Positions 33,695 through 43,524 of a DNA stretch of 64,000 bases are shown piece after piece. The notes beneath the pieces were generated by a model. That model had not been told where the DNA came from, searched no databases, and saw only the letters and a program-made list of their open reading frames with translations. The stretch covers positions 620,001 to 684,000 of the forward strand of contig NZ_JAPEMI010000002.1 of the NCBI RefSeq assembly GCF_026342835.1, read 5' to 3'. Position 1 is the stretch's first letter. Each line of letters begins with the position of its first letter. A program made the translations under genes and the position numbers. The stretch is from Streptomyces sp. NBC_00154. GTDB taxonomy: Bacteria; Actinomycetota; Actinomycetes; Streptomycetales; Streptomycetaceae.

Positions 33695-34468
33695 ATGCAG
33701 CAGAAGAAAACGGACCGCTGCGAGCGCGGACTCCGGCGCCGTCACGAGGGACGCAGTGCCGCTCCACCGGTGCCCATGACGCGCCCGTCTCCGCCGTCCC
33801 TCACCTATGTCCCCCTCGGTGAGCACTTGCGCAGGCGTCTTCCCCAACTGTTCCTCGGCCTCGCCCTGTACGGATTCAGCCTCTCGCTCATGGTCCGTGC
33901 CTCGCTGGGCGTCAACCCCTGGAGCGTCCTCAACGAGGGTCTGGAGCACCACACCTCCCTGAGCTTCGGTACGATCACGGGCGCCGTCGGTGTTCTGGTG
34001 CTCCTGCTGTGGATCCCGCTAAAGCAGCGGCCGACGTTCGGAACCGTCGCGAACATCGTCGTTCTGGCGTGTTCATCCGACCTTGGTCTCCTGCTCATCC
34101 CCGAGCACCTCGCCTTCCCCGCCCGGGTCGGCCTGCTCGTCGGGGGTGTCTTCCTCAACGGGTTGTCCGTCGCCGTCTACGTCGGCGCGCGCTTCGGCCC
34201 CGGCCCCCGGGACGGGTTGATGACCGGTGCGTCCGCCGCAACCGGGCTTTCCATCCGGCTCATCCGCACCCTGATCGAGATCACCGTGCTCGGCGCGGGC
34301 CGGCTGCTCGGCGGGAGCGTGGGCGTGGGCACGGTGCTGTACGCGCTCGCGGTCGGCCCGACCACGCAGTTCTTCATGCCGTGGTTCGCCTACCGGAGCG
34401 CTGCCGAACGCGCTGCGACGGAAGCGCGATCCGCGAGGGCGACCCGGACTGCACCGGTCAAGGCTTGA
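33695..34468 (+). CDS. YczE/YitT-like membrane protein
   Basis: 257 residues with about five membrane segments (LPQLFLGLALYGFSLSLMVRASLG; GTITGAVGVLVLLLWIPL; VANIVVLACSSDLGLLLI; VGLLVGGVFLNGLSVAVYVGA; VGTVLYALAVGPTTQFF). The motif GARFGPGPRDGLMTG is diagnostic of the YczE/YyaS/YitT group. GGAGG stands nine bases before ATG 33695; ATG 33776 is an alternative that removes an Arg-rich leader. It is divergent from the MocR gene, which likely controls it; the transported compound is unknown. Confidence 0.8.
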   Translation: MQQKKTDRCERGLRRRHEGRSAAPPVPMTRPSPPSLTYVPLGEHLRRRLPQLFLGLALYGFSLSLMVRASLGVNPWSVLNEGLEHHTSLSFGTITGAVGVLVLLLWIPLKQRPTFGTVANIVVLACSSDLGLLLIPEHLAFPARVGLLVGGVFLNGLSVAVYVGARFGPGPRDGLMTGASAATGLSIRLIRTLIEITVLGAGRLLGGSVGVGTVLYALAVGPTTQFFMPWFAYRSAAERAATEARSARATRTAPVKA

Positions 34469-34613
34469 GAGGGACGCGCGGGAGCGGCTGAATGACGGTG
34501 ACTCAGTCACTCCTGCTCGGGGCGAGGGCCCTTAGCCTGGAGCCCGTCACGAGAGTGCGTGCCCGAGATTTCCTGGGGCGGCTCATAGACATGATTACTT
34601 CATGGAGGCGTTG

Positions 34614-34961
34614 ATGGCCGTTCGCCGTGTCGTGCCCAACATCCAGTCGGAGACCGTACAGGAGAGCCGCGACTTCTACGGTCTGCTGGGCCTCGAAGAG
34701 GTCATGAACCACGGCTGGATCATGACGGTTGCCTCTCCGTCCGCTCCGACGGCACAGGTCAGCTTCATGACGCACGACAAGACCGCACCGGTCGTGCCCG
34801 ACATGAGCGTCGAGGTGGACGATGTGGACGCGGCCTACGCGGTCGTGCGTGACAGCGGTGCGGAGATCCTGCACCCGTTGCAGGACGAGGAGTGGGGAGT
34901 GCGCCGGTTCTTCGTCCGTGACCCCAACGGTCGGGTCGTCAACGTGCTGGGCCACCGATAG
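34614..34961 (+). CDS. VOC (glyoxalase/bleomycin-resistance fold) protein
   Basis: 115 residues: VRRVVPNIQSETVQESRDFYGLLGLEEV, VSFMTHDKT, MSVEVDDVDAAYAVVRDSGAEILHPLQDEEWGVRRFFVRDPNGRVVNVLGH. This is one vicinal-oxygen-chelate domain; the final DPNGRVVNVLGH strand is typical. Substrate unknown. ATG 34614 follows GGAGG by six bases. It lies upstream of the ferredoxin-P450 set on the same strand, with a 170-bp gap. Confidence 0.8.
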   Translation: MAVRRVVPNIQSETVQESRDFYGLLGLEEVMNHGWIMTVASPSAPTAQVSFMTHDKTAPVVPDMSVEVDDVDAAYAVVRDSGAEILHPLQDEEWGVRRFFVRDPNGRVVNVLGHR

Positions 34962-35135
34962 CGGTCATCGCGACTGCCGTTCCGGGAACCGGTGCTTCCC
35001 CGGCGCGCGGTCCGCCGCAGCCACTGCCCTTCCTGACCGGTCGGTCTGCGAACCCGGATGGACCAGCACCGTTCGCGTCGGCCGGCGGCAGGCATTAGGA
35101 CAGAGATGACGGGTGGCAGGGAGGAGCGGGCCGAG

Positions 35136-35345
35136 ATGCAGATCGTCGTCGACCTCAATCGCTGCCAGGGGTATGCGCAGTGCGTGTTTCTCGCACCGCA
35201 GGTGTTCGAGCTGCATGGCGAGGAGGCCCTGATGTTCACGCCGACTGTGCCCGACGATCAGCATGAGCGCGTCCGCCGGGCAGCGGCGGCCTGTCCGGTA
35301 CAGGCCATCCTCGTCGGCGAGCCGGCGGGCGTCGGCGCTCCGTGA
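35136..35345 (+). CDS. Single-cluster (3Fe-4S type) ferredoxin
   Basis: 69 residues: MQIVVDLNRCQGYAQCVFLAPQVFEL...AAAACPVQAILV. Three cysteines are in the Cx5C...CP arrangement of P450-partner ferredoxins; the second position of the usual motif is Tyr/Ala rather than Cys, indicating a 3Fe-4S centre. ATG 35136 has GGAGGAG nine bases upstream, so the earlier in-frame ATG at 35106 is less likely. Its stop overlaps the start of the reductase gene. It should carry electrons from that reductase to the P450. Confidence 0.85.
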   Translation: MQIVVDLNRCQGYAQCVFLAPQVFELHGEEALMFTPTVPDDQHERVRRAAAACPVQAILVGEPAGVGAP

Positions 35346-36724
35346 GCGGCGTCGGCCGGATCGTCGTCGTCGGTGCGTCGCTGGCCGGTCTGCGCGCCGC
35401 CGAGACGTTGCGTGACGAAGGCTTCGCCGGATCGCTGACCCTCGTCGGTGAGGAGCCACACCCTCCTTACGACAGACCACCGCTGTCCAAGCAGGTGCTG
35501 CTCGGGCGGGTACACGCGCATGACGTCGGGCTGCCGAGCCGCCGCGAGGTGGACGCGCGATGGAAGCTCGGTGTCCGTGCCGTCGGGGTCGACCCGATCA
35601 AGAAGCGGGTGGTCCTCGCCGACGGCGAAGAGCTTCCCTTCGACCGGCTGCTGATCGCCACCGGGACCCGGGCCCGCCCCTGGGCGAACTCCGACGAAGC
35701 CCGCCTGGACGGCGTACTCACCCTGCGTACGAATGACGACGCGGCCCGCCTCGCCGAACTCCTCGACGCGGGACCGCGCCGCGTCCTGGTGATCGGCGCC
35801 GGATTCATCGGCTCGGAGATCGCGTCCGCCTGCCGGGAGCGCGGTCTCGACGTGACGGTCGCCGAACGCGGACCCTCGCCTCTCGTTGGGGCGCTCGGCG
35901 GGACACTCGGCAGCTATGCGGGGCGGCTGCAGCGTGCACACGGGGTCGACCTGCGCTGCGGCGTGACCGTTACCGCTCTGAAGGGCAGCAACGGTCGGCT
36001 CACGGGCGCCGAGTTCTCCGACGGCCGCCGGATCGACGCCGATGTCGCCGTGGTCGCGTTGGGAGCCATCCGCAACACCGAATGGCTCGACGGATCAGGC
36101 CTGGCCGCGGGCCCCCGCGGCGTCGCTTGCGACGCGGGGTGCCGCGCCTTCGACATGTACGGGATCGTCACCGACGACGTCTTCGTCGCCGGAGACGTGG
36201 CACGCTTCCCGCATCCGCTCTTCGAGTACCAGATGCTGTCCCTCGAACACTGGGGCAACGCGGTTGCACAGGCCGAAGTGGCAGCCCACAACATGATCAG
36301 CCCGGGACCGCGCAGGCGCCCGCACCTGTCGGTGCCCGCCTTCTGGTCCAGCCAGTTCGGCCTCAACATCAAGTCCGTGGGCGTACCGACCTTCTCCGAT
36401 CAAGTGGTCATCGCCCAGGGCTCGTTGCACGAGGGCCGGTTCGTTGCCGTCTACGGCTACCGGGGACGTGTCACCGCGGCGGTCAGTGTGAACCGCGCCA
36501 AGTGGCTGGAGCACTACCAGTACCTCATCGAGACGGCGGCACCGTTTCCACCCGCCCCCGGTGCCGCCGACCGGTCCGGTTCGCCCGCGCCCGTCCCCTC
36601 CGACGTGCCGTCCCCTCAGCTGCTCTCGCACGGTCCGACCGTGGCTCTCACCGGTCACCTGCCGGACCGGCACCTGATTCTGGTGCGGGCCGAATCACCC
36701 CCGACCGCCGCCCACGCTCGATGA
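35342..36724 (+). CDS. FAD-dependent ferredoxin reductase
   Basis: 460 residues with an N-terminal FAD-binding GASLAGLRAAETLRDEGF, the active-site region DRPPLSKQVL, an NAD-binding RVLVIGAGFIGSEIASACRERG, and the second FAD motif DDVFVAGDVARFPHPLF. This matches putidaredoxin/rubredoxin-type reductases. The C-terminus has an extra 50 residues, Pro/Ser-rich, with no clear function. GTG 35342 overlaps the ferredoxin stop. It supplies electrons from NAD(P)H to the ferredoxin and P450. Confidence 0.85.
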   Translation: MSGVGRIVVVGASLAGLRAAETLRDEGFAGSLTLVGEEPHPPYDRPPLSKQVLLGRVHAHDVGLPSRREVDARWKLGVRAVGVDPIKKRVVLADGEELPFDRLLIATGTRARPWANSDEARLDGVLTLRTNDDAARLAELLDAGPRRVLVIGAGFIGSEIASACRERGLDVTVAERGPSPLVGALGGTLGSYAGRLQRAHGVDLRCGVTVTALKGSNGRLTGAEFSDGRRIDADVAVVALGAIRNTEWLDGSGLAAGPRGVACDAGCRAFDMYGIVTDDVFVAGDVARFPHPLFEYQMLSLEHWGNAVAQAEVAAHNMISPGPRRRPHLSVPAFWSSQFGLNIKSVGVPTFSDQVVIAQGSLHEGRFVAVYGYRGRVTAAVSVNRAKWLEHYQYLIETAAPFPPAPGAADRSGSPAPVPSDVPSPQLLSHGPTVALTGHLPDRHLILVRAESPPTAAHAR

Positions 36725-36736
36725 GGAGCCTCACGC

Positions 36737-37957
36737 ATGCCCCCGGACACCCTCTTTGAACGCATCACCGACTACACGACCCGCGCCGACCCGTATCCGC
36801 TCTACGCAGAACTCCGCGAGAACGGCGTGTCACGACAGAGCGATGGCAGCTACCTGGTGGGCACCTACCATGAGATCGCCGCCCTGCTCCACGACCCGCG
36901 GATCAGTTCGGACCTTCGTAACCGAACAGATCCGGACGAACTGCTGGCCAGGTCGGACGACATGCCGCCGGCCTTCATCGGTGTCGACGACCCCGAACAC
37001 GACCGGCTCCGCCGCATCGCCATGCGCCCTTTCGGTCCGCCGCACTCCCCGGGACGGATCGACGCCCTGCAGGGCGACATCACCCGGATCGCCGAGGAAC
37101 TGATCCACGAGTTCCGGGGCAGGGACCGGATCGACATCGTCGACGATTTCGCCTACCCGCTGCCCGTCACCGTGATCTGCGGGCTCCTGGGCGTGCCCCA
37201 GGAAGATGTGCCCCGCATCCGTGTCTGGACGAACGCGATCATCGCCGGCTTCGACTTCAGGCACGGGGAGCACCCGGAGCAGCGTCGACAGTCGGCCGTG
37301 GAGGCGCGGGAGGCGATGGCGCACTATCTGGGGGACCTCGCCGAAGAGCGGCGTGGCCACCCGACCGGCGACATGCTCTCCGCGCTGGCCAACGACGAAG
37401 GACCCGAAGGCCGTCTCACCCAGCCGGAACTGATGGCCACAGCTGTACTGCTGCTCATCGCCGGCCACGAGACGACCGTCAACCTGATCACCAACGGCAT
37501 GCTCACCCTCCTGCGCCACCCCGACATCCTGGCGAAGTTGCGCGCCGAGCCCGAACTCATGCCGAGGGCCGTGGAGGAACTGCTGCGCTACGAGCCCCCC
37601 GTCCAGTTCCTGCCGCAGCGCTCACCGCTCACCGACATCGAAGTCGCGGGCGTCACCATCCCCAAGGGCGCCTCTCTGATCCTTGTGCTCGCCTCCGGCA
37701 ACCGGGACCCCCTGAGGTTCGACGACCCGGACCGTTTCGACCCGATGCGTGAGGACAATCAGCACTTCGGCTTCGGCAGTGGTATCCACAACTGCTTCGG
37801 CGCCCCGCTCGCCCGTGTCGAGGCACAGATCGCACTCAATGCGCTCCTCCGCAACCTCGACGACCCCCGCCTGGTCGAGGACCCGCCCCCGTACCGGCGC
37901 AGTCCCGTGCTGCGCGGTCCTCGTCATCTCGTGATCCAGCACGCCGCAGGAACGTAG
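36737..37957 (+). CDS. Cytochrome P450
   Basis: 406 residues with the oxygen-binding I-helix motif IAGHETT (241-247), the ExxR helix in VEELLRYEPPVQF, and the haem loop FGFGSGIHNCFGAPLAR with Cys353 as axial ligand. Overall it looks like an actinobacterial CYP105/CYP107-type enzyme. It starts 12 bp after the reductase stop, so the three genes form one electron-transfer operon. Substrate is unknown; there is no biosynthetic cluster directly next to it. Confidence 0.9.
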   Translation: MPPDTLFERITDYTTRADPYPLYAELRENGVSRQSDGSYLVGTYHEIAALLHDPRISSDLRNRTDPDELLARSDDMPPAFIGVDDPEHDRLRRIAMRPFGPPHSPGRIDALQGDITRIAEELIHEFRGRDRIDIVDDFAYPLPVTVICGLLGVPQEDVPRIRVWTNAIIAGFDFRHGEHPEQRRQSAVEAREAMAHYLGDLAEERRGHPTGDMLSALANDEGPEGRLTQPELMATAVLLLIAGHETTVNLITNGMLTLLRHPDILAKLRAEPELMPRAVEELLRYEPPVQFLPQRSPLTDIEVAGVTIPKGASLILVLASGNRDPLRFDDPDRFDPMREDNQHFGFGSGIHNCFGAPLARVEAQIALNALLRNLDDPRLVEDPPPYRRSPVLRGPRHLVIQHAAGT

Positions 37958-38023
37958 TCGGCAGGTCGTTGTGGCCCCGGCGAAGCAGCGAACGTGATCG
38001 TGGGCACGGGATACCGGAAGCGC

Positions 38024-39541
38024 TCATGCCACCAGGGGGCGATCCCTCGGGGCTACGGGGGCCGGCAGCTCCGTGGAGCCGCTCAGATAGCGGTCCGCTG
38101 CGGCCGCGGCGGACCGTCCCTCTGCGATGGCCCACACCACAAGGGACTGGCCACGTCCCGCGTCGCCGGCGATGAAGACCCCTTCCGCCCCGGTCCGGAC
38201 CGTCCGCTCGGCGCTCCGGGCCCGCTCCGTCGTCTCGGCGGCGAAGTCGGCATGCCGCGCGAAGTTGCCCCGGTCGTCCAGCGTGAGCGCGAGCTGCTTC
38301 ATCAGACCGGTGCCCCGTTCAGGACCGTAGAAGCCGAGCGCGAGCAGGACCAGATCCGCCGAGATCACGTGCTCGGTGTCCGGCCGCGGCCTTCTGTCCT
38401 CGGGTTCCACTTCCGCCAGGCGGATGCCGCGAACGTGACCGTGCCGGTCCCCTTCGAGACGGAGGGTGGCGGAGGAGAAGATTCGCGGATCCGTACCCTC
38501 CCGTTCCCGGCCCTCTTCATGGGCATGGGAGATCCGGTAGACCTTCGGATACGTGGGCCAGGGCTCGGTGTCCCGCCGGGCCTCGCCGGGCTCCGGATTG
38601 ATGTCCAGCTGGACCACGGACGTCGCCCCCTGACGCAGGGCGGTGCCCAGACAGTCCGAACCGGTGTCCCCGCCTCCGATGATCACTACGTGCTTGCCCT
38701 CGGCTGTGACGGGGGACGAGACGTAGTCACCCTCCCTGACCCGGTTGGCGAAGGTCAGGTAGTCCATGGCCTGACAAATGCCGTGCAGCTCACGGCCGGG
38801 GACAGGCAGCTCCCGTTGTCCCCTGGCTCCGACGGCCACGACCACCGCGTCGTGACGTCTTGTGAGCTCGAAGGCGTCGAGATCGCTGCCAACATCCACA
38901 CCCGTGCGGAACTTCGTGCCCTCCGACCGCATCTGCTCGATGCGGCGGTTCAAGTGCTGCTTCTCCATCTTGAACGCGGGTATGCCGTAGCGCAGCAGTC
39001 CGCCGATACGGTCGGCGCGCTCGTAGACGGCGACGGTGTGACCGATGCGGGTGAGTTGTTGTGCTGCCGCCAATCCGGCAGGTCCGGAGCCGATGACGGC
39101 GACGGTTTTCCCGCTGAGCCGCTCGGGCGGTCGCGGTGACGCGTACCCGCGCGCCCAGATCTCGTCGGCGATCGCCTGCTCGACGTTCTTGATCGTCACC
39201 GGATCAGCATTGATGGTGAGCACGCAGGCGTCCTCACATGGCGCCGGGCACAGCCGCCCGGTGAACTCCGGGAAGTTGTTCGTCGCGTGCAGTCGCTCGG
39301 CGGCGGCCCACCAGTCGTCCTTCGCCGCGTACGCGTTCCACTCGGGGATCAGATTCCCCAGCGGACACCCGCTGTGACAGAACGGTATGCCGCAGTCCAT
39401 GCAGCGCCCCGCCTGCTCGGACACGAGCGGAAGCCGTGCCTGACCCGCATAGACCTCGTTCCAGTCGCCCAGCCGTTCCTCGACGGGGCGCGCCGGAACG
39501 GGCCGACGGGGAACTTTGAGGAAGCCGTGGGGGTCGGTCAT
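38024..39541 (-). CDS. gltD: Glutamate synthase small subunit
   Basis: 505 residues: an N-terminal Fe-S domain (RCMDCGIPFCHSGCPLGNLIPEWN; LCPAPCEDACVL), FAD-binding VAVIGSGPAGLAAAQQL, NADPH-binding HVVIIGGGDTGSDCLGTALRQGA and C-terminal GVFIAGDAGRGQSLVVWAIAEGR. GltD transfers electrons from NADPH to the large subunit GltB to make glutamate. GltB is not adjacent, whereas the pair usually forms an operon, so this is a stand-alone copy or a subunit for another partner. Confidence 0.88.
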   Translation of the reverse strand: MTDPHGFLKVPRRPVPARPVEERLGDWNEVYAGQARLPLVSEQAGRCMDCGIPFCHSGCPLGNLIPEWNAYAAKDDWWAAAERLHATNNFPEFTGRLCPAPCEDACVLTINADPVTIKNVEQAIADEIWARGYASPRPPERLSGKTVAVIGSGPAGLAAAQQLTRIGHTVAVYERADRIGGLLRYGIPAFKMEKQHLNRRIEQMRSEGTKFRTGVDVGSDLDAFELTRRHDAVVVAVGARGQRELPVPGRELHGICQAMDYLTFANRVREGDYVSSPVTAEGKHVVIIGGGDTGSDCLGTALRQGATSVVQLDINPEPGEARRDTEPWPTYPKVYRISHAHEEGREREGTDPRIFSSATLRLEGDRHGHVRGIRLAEVEPEDRRPRPDTEHVISADLVLLALGFYGPERGTGLMKQLALTLDDRGNFARHADFAAETTERARSAERTVRTGAEGVFIAGDAGRGQSLVVWAIAEGRSAAAAADRYLSGSTELPAPVAPRDRPLVA

Positions 39542-39773
39542 GCTCCGCCTCCATCACCCAATTGCGGTGTACCGGCGTTTTGCTCAGGGTACGCCTGGTT
39601 TATGCCCCTTTCATCGGGCTGTGGGCGTCATTCGCACGTCGGCAGTCGTTCCGCCGCCGCTTCGATGCGCTGCACGCGTCTCACCTGTTCCAGCGGACAC
39701 TCGGGCGGAAGGAGCGCCGACCGCGCGGCTCCCGGCCCCGGCGCGCCCGCCCCCGGCACTCGTGCGGATACGG

Positions 39774-40394
39774 CTACTCGAAGCGTGTGGTGTCGCCTGC
39801 TCCCCGCCGTACGATCTCCGCTTCGCCGCCGGAGAAGTCGATGACCGTGGTCGGTTCGGTGCCGCAGTCTCCCGAATCGACCACGGCGTCCACCACATGG
39901 TCGAGCCGCTCCTTGATCTCCCAGCCCTGAGTCATCGGCTCGTCCTCGTCGGGAAGGAGCAGCGTGCTGGACAGCAGCGGCTCACCGAGCTCGGCGACCA
40001 GGGCCTGAGCCACAGCATGGTCGGGAATACGGACTCCGACCGTCTTCTTCTTGGGGTGCAGCAGCTGGCGCGGCACCTCCTTCGTCGCAGGGAGGATGAA
40101 GGTGTAGCTGCCGGGCGTGGCTGCCTTGATCGCGCGGAACACATCGTTGTCGATGTGCACGAACTGGCCCAGCTGCGCGAAGTCCTCGCACACGAGAGTG
40201 AAGTGGTGGCGATCGTCGAGGTTCCGGATCGACCGGATCCGGCTGATGCCGTCACGGTTGCCCAGCTGGCATCCCAGGGCATAACAGGAGTCCGTCGGGT
40301 ACGCGACGAGCGCACCGGAGCGGATGCTGTCAGCCACGCTGCTGATGGCGCGCCGCTGAGGATTTTCGGGGTGCACGTCAAAGTACTTTGCCAT
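39774..40394 (-). CDS. YciO/Sua5-type protein
   Basis: 206 residues: MAKYFDVHPENPQRRAI, GALVAYPTDSCYALGC, RHHFTLVCEDFAQLGQFVH, AIKAATPGSYTFILPATKEVPRQLLHPKKKTVGVRIPDH. This is the YrdC/Sua5 fold. The KxxTVGVRIPDH signature and short length fit the YciO subgroup, related to threonylcarbamoyl-AMP synthase but of less certain role. It is monocistronic. Confidence 0.8.
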   Translation of the reverse strand: MAKYFDVHPENPQRRAISSVADSIRSGALVAYPTDSCYALGCQLGNRDGISRIRSIRNLDDRHHFTLVCEDFAQLGQFVHIDNDVFRAIKAATPGSYTFILPATKEVPRQLLHPKKKTVGVRIPDHAVAQALVAELGEPLLSSTLLLPDEDEPMTQGWEIKERLDHVVDAVVDSGDCGTEPTTVIDFSGGEAEIVRRGAGDTTRFE

Positions 40395-40615
40395 CCGCCG
40401 AGCCTATGCGATCCGGACAGCCGTGGTCAGTGACTGGATCGCAGTGGTGAGGCGGCAGACCGCTCCGGTGCTTGAGCGCTTTCACGCTCCTGGTGAGAAC
40501 CGGCTGCTACCGTTAATGGCCTCCATCATCTTCACTTGCCCGTTCTTGCGGTTTGCCGGCTTCTCCGTCTGCCGGGAATTCCTCGATACGTGCTGTACAT
40601 CGAGGAAGGCTCTTC

Positions 40616-42034
40616 ATGACGCGCTCAGCTCGCACGAACGCCCCGACGGGTGAATTTGCCCTGCCGGATACGGTCACCCCGGCCCTCCCGGCGGCGGCGT
40701 CGTTCGCCGACCTGGACCTGCCGCTCGAACTGCTGGAGACGCTCACCGGCCTCGGCGTGAACCACCCGTTCCCGATCCAGGCGGCGACGCTGCCGAACTC
40801 CCTCGCGGGCCGGGACGTCCTGGGCCGGGGGCGCACCGGATCGGGCAAGACTCTGGCTTTCGGCCTGGCGCTGCTCACACGGATCGCGAGCCGGCGTGCG
40901 GAGCCGAAGCAGCCGCTCGGGCTGATCCTCGTCCCCACCAGGGAGCTGGCCCAGCAGGTCGGCGAGGCGCTCACACCGTACGCCCAGGCTCTGAAGCTGC
41001 GGATGGTCACAGTGGTCGGCGGTATATCGATCGGCAGGCAGGCCGGTGCGCTGCGGGCCGGGGCCGAAGTCGTCGTAGCGACCCCCGGACGCCTGCACGA
41101 CCTCATCGAGCGCAAGGACTGCCGGCTGGACCGGGTGCGTATCACCGTGCTTGACGAGGCCGACCAGATGTGCGACATGGGCTTCCTGCCCCAGGTCACC
41201 GAACTGCTCGATCAGGTGCGCCCCGACGGGCAGCGGATGCTGTTTTCGGCGACCTTGGACCGCGATGTCGACCTGCTGGTCCGCCGCTACCTGCACGACC
41301 CGGTGGTCCACTCGGTCGATCCGTCGGCGGGGGCGGTCACGACGATGGAACACCATGTGCTGACCGTCCACGGCGCCGACCGGTACGCCGTCACGACCGA
41401 GATCGCGGCCCGCGACGGCCGGGTGCTCCTCTTCCTGGACACCAAGCATGCGGTCGATCAATTGACCAAGCACCTGCGGGCCAGCGGTGTCCGGGCGGCC
41501 GCGCTGCACAGCGGAAAGTCCCAGCCCCAGCGCACGCGCACCCTGGCCCAGTTCAAGAACGGTCAGGTCACCGCACTGGTGGCCACCAATGTCGCAGCCC
41601 GGGGCCTTCACGTGGACGACCTCGACCTGGTGGTCAACGTCGACCCGCCCAGCGACCACAAGGACTATCTGCACCGTGCAGGGCGCACCGCCCGTGCGGG
41701 TGAGTCCGGGAGCGTCGTCACCCTGGTCCCTTCGAGCGGGCGCCGCGAAATGAGCAGGCTCATGGCTGACGCCGGCATCACGCCGAAGATCACCGCGGTG
41801 CGCTCGGGCGAGGCGGAACTGAGCCGGATCACCGGTGCCCGGGCCCCTTCCGGTGTGCCCCTCGACGGCGGTCCTGCCGCAGCGCGCCCGAAGAACGGCA
41901 ATGCCCCGTTCCGCGGCATGGGGACCACCCGGGGCGAATCCGGGCGCACCGGTGGCGGGTCCCGTCGGGGCGATGACGCCCGCAAGATGGCCGAGGCCCG
42001 CAGGGCCGCACGGGTACGCCGCGGCTCCGAGTAG
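40616..42034 (+). CDS. DEAD-box RNA helicase
   Basis: 472 residues with all core motifs: Q motif (NHPFPIQAATLPNSL), Walker A (GRGRTGSGKTLAF), PTRELAQQV, TPGRLHDLI, the Walker B variant VLDEADQM, SAT (LFSATL), and the C-terminal ATNVAARGLHVDDLDLVVN and HRAGRTARAG. The tail is Gly/Arg-rich (GESGRTGGGSRRGDDARK), common in cold-shock RNA helicases. ATG 40616 is the first before the conserved region; an earlier in-frame ATG at 40553 lies in a likely 5' leader. Confidence 0.88.
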   Translation: MTRSARTNAPTGEFALPDTVTPALPAAASFADLDLPLELLETLTGLGVNHPFPIQAATLPNSLAGRDVLGRGRTGSGKTLAFGLALLTRIASRRAEPKQPLGLILVPTRELAQQVGEALTPYAQALKLRMVTVVGGISIGRQAGALRAGAEVVVATPGRLHDLIERKDCRLDRVRITVLDEADQMCDMGFLPQVTELLDQVRPDGQRMLFSATLDRDVDLLVRRYLHDPVVHSVDPSAGAVTTMEHHVLTVHGADRYAVTTEIAARDGRVLLFLDTKHAVDQLTKHLRASGVRAAALHSGKSQPQRTRTLAQFKNGQVTALVATNVAARGLHVDDLDLVVNVDPPSDHKDYLHRAGRTARAGESGSVVTLVPSSGRREMSRLMADAGITPKITAVRSGEAELSRITGARAPSGVPLDGGPAAARPKNGNAPFRGMGTTRGESGRTGGGSRRGDDARKMAEARRAARVRRGSE

Positions 42035-42218
42035 GCACCGGGCGGTAACAGTGCAGATCAGATGCCCTTATCGGATCTGTAGAGGGCAGGCGGGACCGGC
42101 TTCTTCGGGCAGTGCGACAGGAGGAGAGTCTTCGTCCGCGGCGGTACATGTGGCGCAACTCCGCCGAGTGCGGTAGGCAGCCGTTGAACGCGCTGCGTCG
42201 AGTGGCTCGGGCCAACCG

Positions 42219-42656
42219 TCAGTTCCAGAGCCGGTAGGTCACTTCTCTCGGCATCTGCGGCGGCTTGTGGCCGGTGTAGACGAGGTGCATCCGGGTGTAG
42301 TGCTGTTGCCCAGCATGCTTCTGCCATGGCTCTGGACGGTCGAGCCTGACGGCCACGGGGTAGGAGTGGAACTTGCCTGCAGCACAGTAGGGCCGGCAGT
42401 CGTTCAGTACGTTGAGCCCGCTGCCCGTGGCGAACTTCGGTTTCCAGGCGGACCACCGGAGCGCGGTGAGGATGCTGTTGCCGTCCCCGCAGGCAATCAG
42501 GAACGTGCCTGGGCGTGCTTGAGGGTCCGAGAAGCAGTCGATGATCACGGTGTCGGGCGACTTCGGCTTCGTGGAAGCCGATGCCGGTACGACTGCTGTT
42601 GCGAGAGATACCACGGCACAGATCAGGACCGCTGTCTTCAGTTTGAGTCTCTGCAT
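42219..42656 (-). CDS. Small secreted protein
   Basis: 145 residues with a clear Sec signal peptide (MQRLKLKTAVLICAVVSLATAVVPASAS), then a soluble domain with four Cys (DCFSDP; IACGDGN; DCRPYCAAG) and a conserved-looking LTALRWSAWKPKFATGSG and MHLVYTGHKPPQMPREVTYRLW. Related small exported proteins of unknown function are common in Streptomyces. The four Cys could form two disulfides outside the cell. Confidence 0.7.
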   Translation of the reverse strand: MQRLKLKTAVLICAVVSLATAVVPASASTKPKSPDTVIIDCFSDPQARPGTFLIACGDGNSILTALRWSAWKPKFATGSGLNVLNDCRPYCAAGKFHSYPVAVRLDRPEPWQKHAGQQHYTRMHLVYTGHKPPQMPREVTYRLWN

Positions 42657-42887
42657 GTCCGCTCCCCAGCAGTCGCTCTCCGGGCCCATGAGGCCTCGCG
42701 TACGCCCTGCCCGCTCCGCGGTGCGGTCCGCGGATCCGGAGCAGGCGTCCGACGGCGCTTCCGGCCTCTCCTCAACGGATGTTCCGCTATCGACGCTACG
42801 GCCGAGCCCGGGGACGCACCACCCACACAGGTAACAACTTCGCAAAGTAGTAAATATGCACCCATCGGCCTCGTTTTCTCTCAGCCC

Positions 42888-43418
42888 GTGCGCCCAGAGG
42901 AATGTGCGCTCCTCCTGGCCGCTCAGCTTCGCAGCCTGCAGGAGCAGGCCGAACGCATCCACCTGCTCAGCAATCGGATTCACGGGTTGGTGCGTCGGCT
43001 GGACGAATCGTCGATGCCCGATCCGGATCAATTCATGACGACCTTGGAGATGATCTCGGTGTACGAGACCGGTTTCACGCAGGACCAGCGGGAGCAACTG
43101 GCCGAGCGTAGGGCCGAACTCGGCCCTGACGCAGTGGAGGCGGCCAAGAGCCGATGGGCGGAGCTCGTCGAACGGCTCTTCGACCATGTGCGGGACGACA
43201 CCCCCGTCGACGATCCGCAGGTGCAGGACCTCGTCCGGCGCTGGGATGAACTGGGCGCCACGTTCCACGCCGTCGGCGAGCGGGGCGAACGGATCAAGGC
43301 CGCAGCTCGGCGCATGTGGCAGGACAACAGCGCCGAACTCAGCCGGAGTCTGCCCTGGCCCGCTGACCGGATGGCCGCTCTGGTCGGCTATCTGGAACGG
43401 GCGCGGCAGGCCCGCTGA
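42888..43418 (+). pseudogene. TipAS-like effector domain, N-terminally truncated regulator
   Basis: The frame gives RPEECALLLAAQLRSLQEQAERIHLL and MTTLEMISVYETGFTQDQREQLAERRAELGPDAVEAAKSRWAELVERL, DPQVQDLVRRWDELGATF, the C-terminal ligand-binding domain of MerR/TipA-type regulators. The N-terminal HTH is missing: upstream codons are only the antisense of the secreted-protein gene. The fragment begins around 42880; a GTG at 42888 exists without a ribosome binding site. Confidence 0.6.
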
Positions 43419-43524
43419 CCAGTCGGCCCCGGCGGCACAAGCGGCCGATGAAAGCCGCGCCGCCAGAGCGTTTCAGCAAGATCCGGCCGTTTGCCTGCTT
43501 GACAGCGTGTCAGCCTTCGACGGC

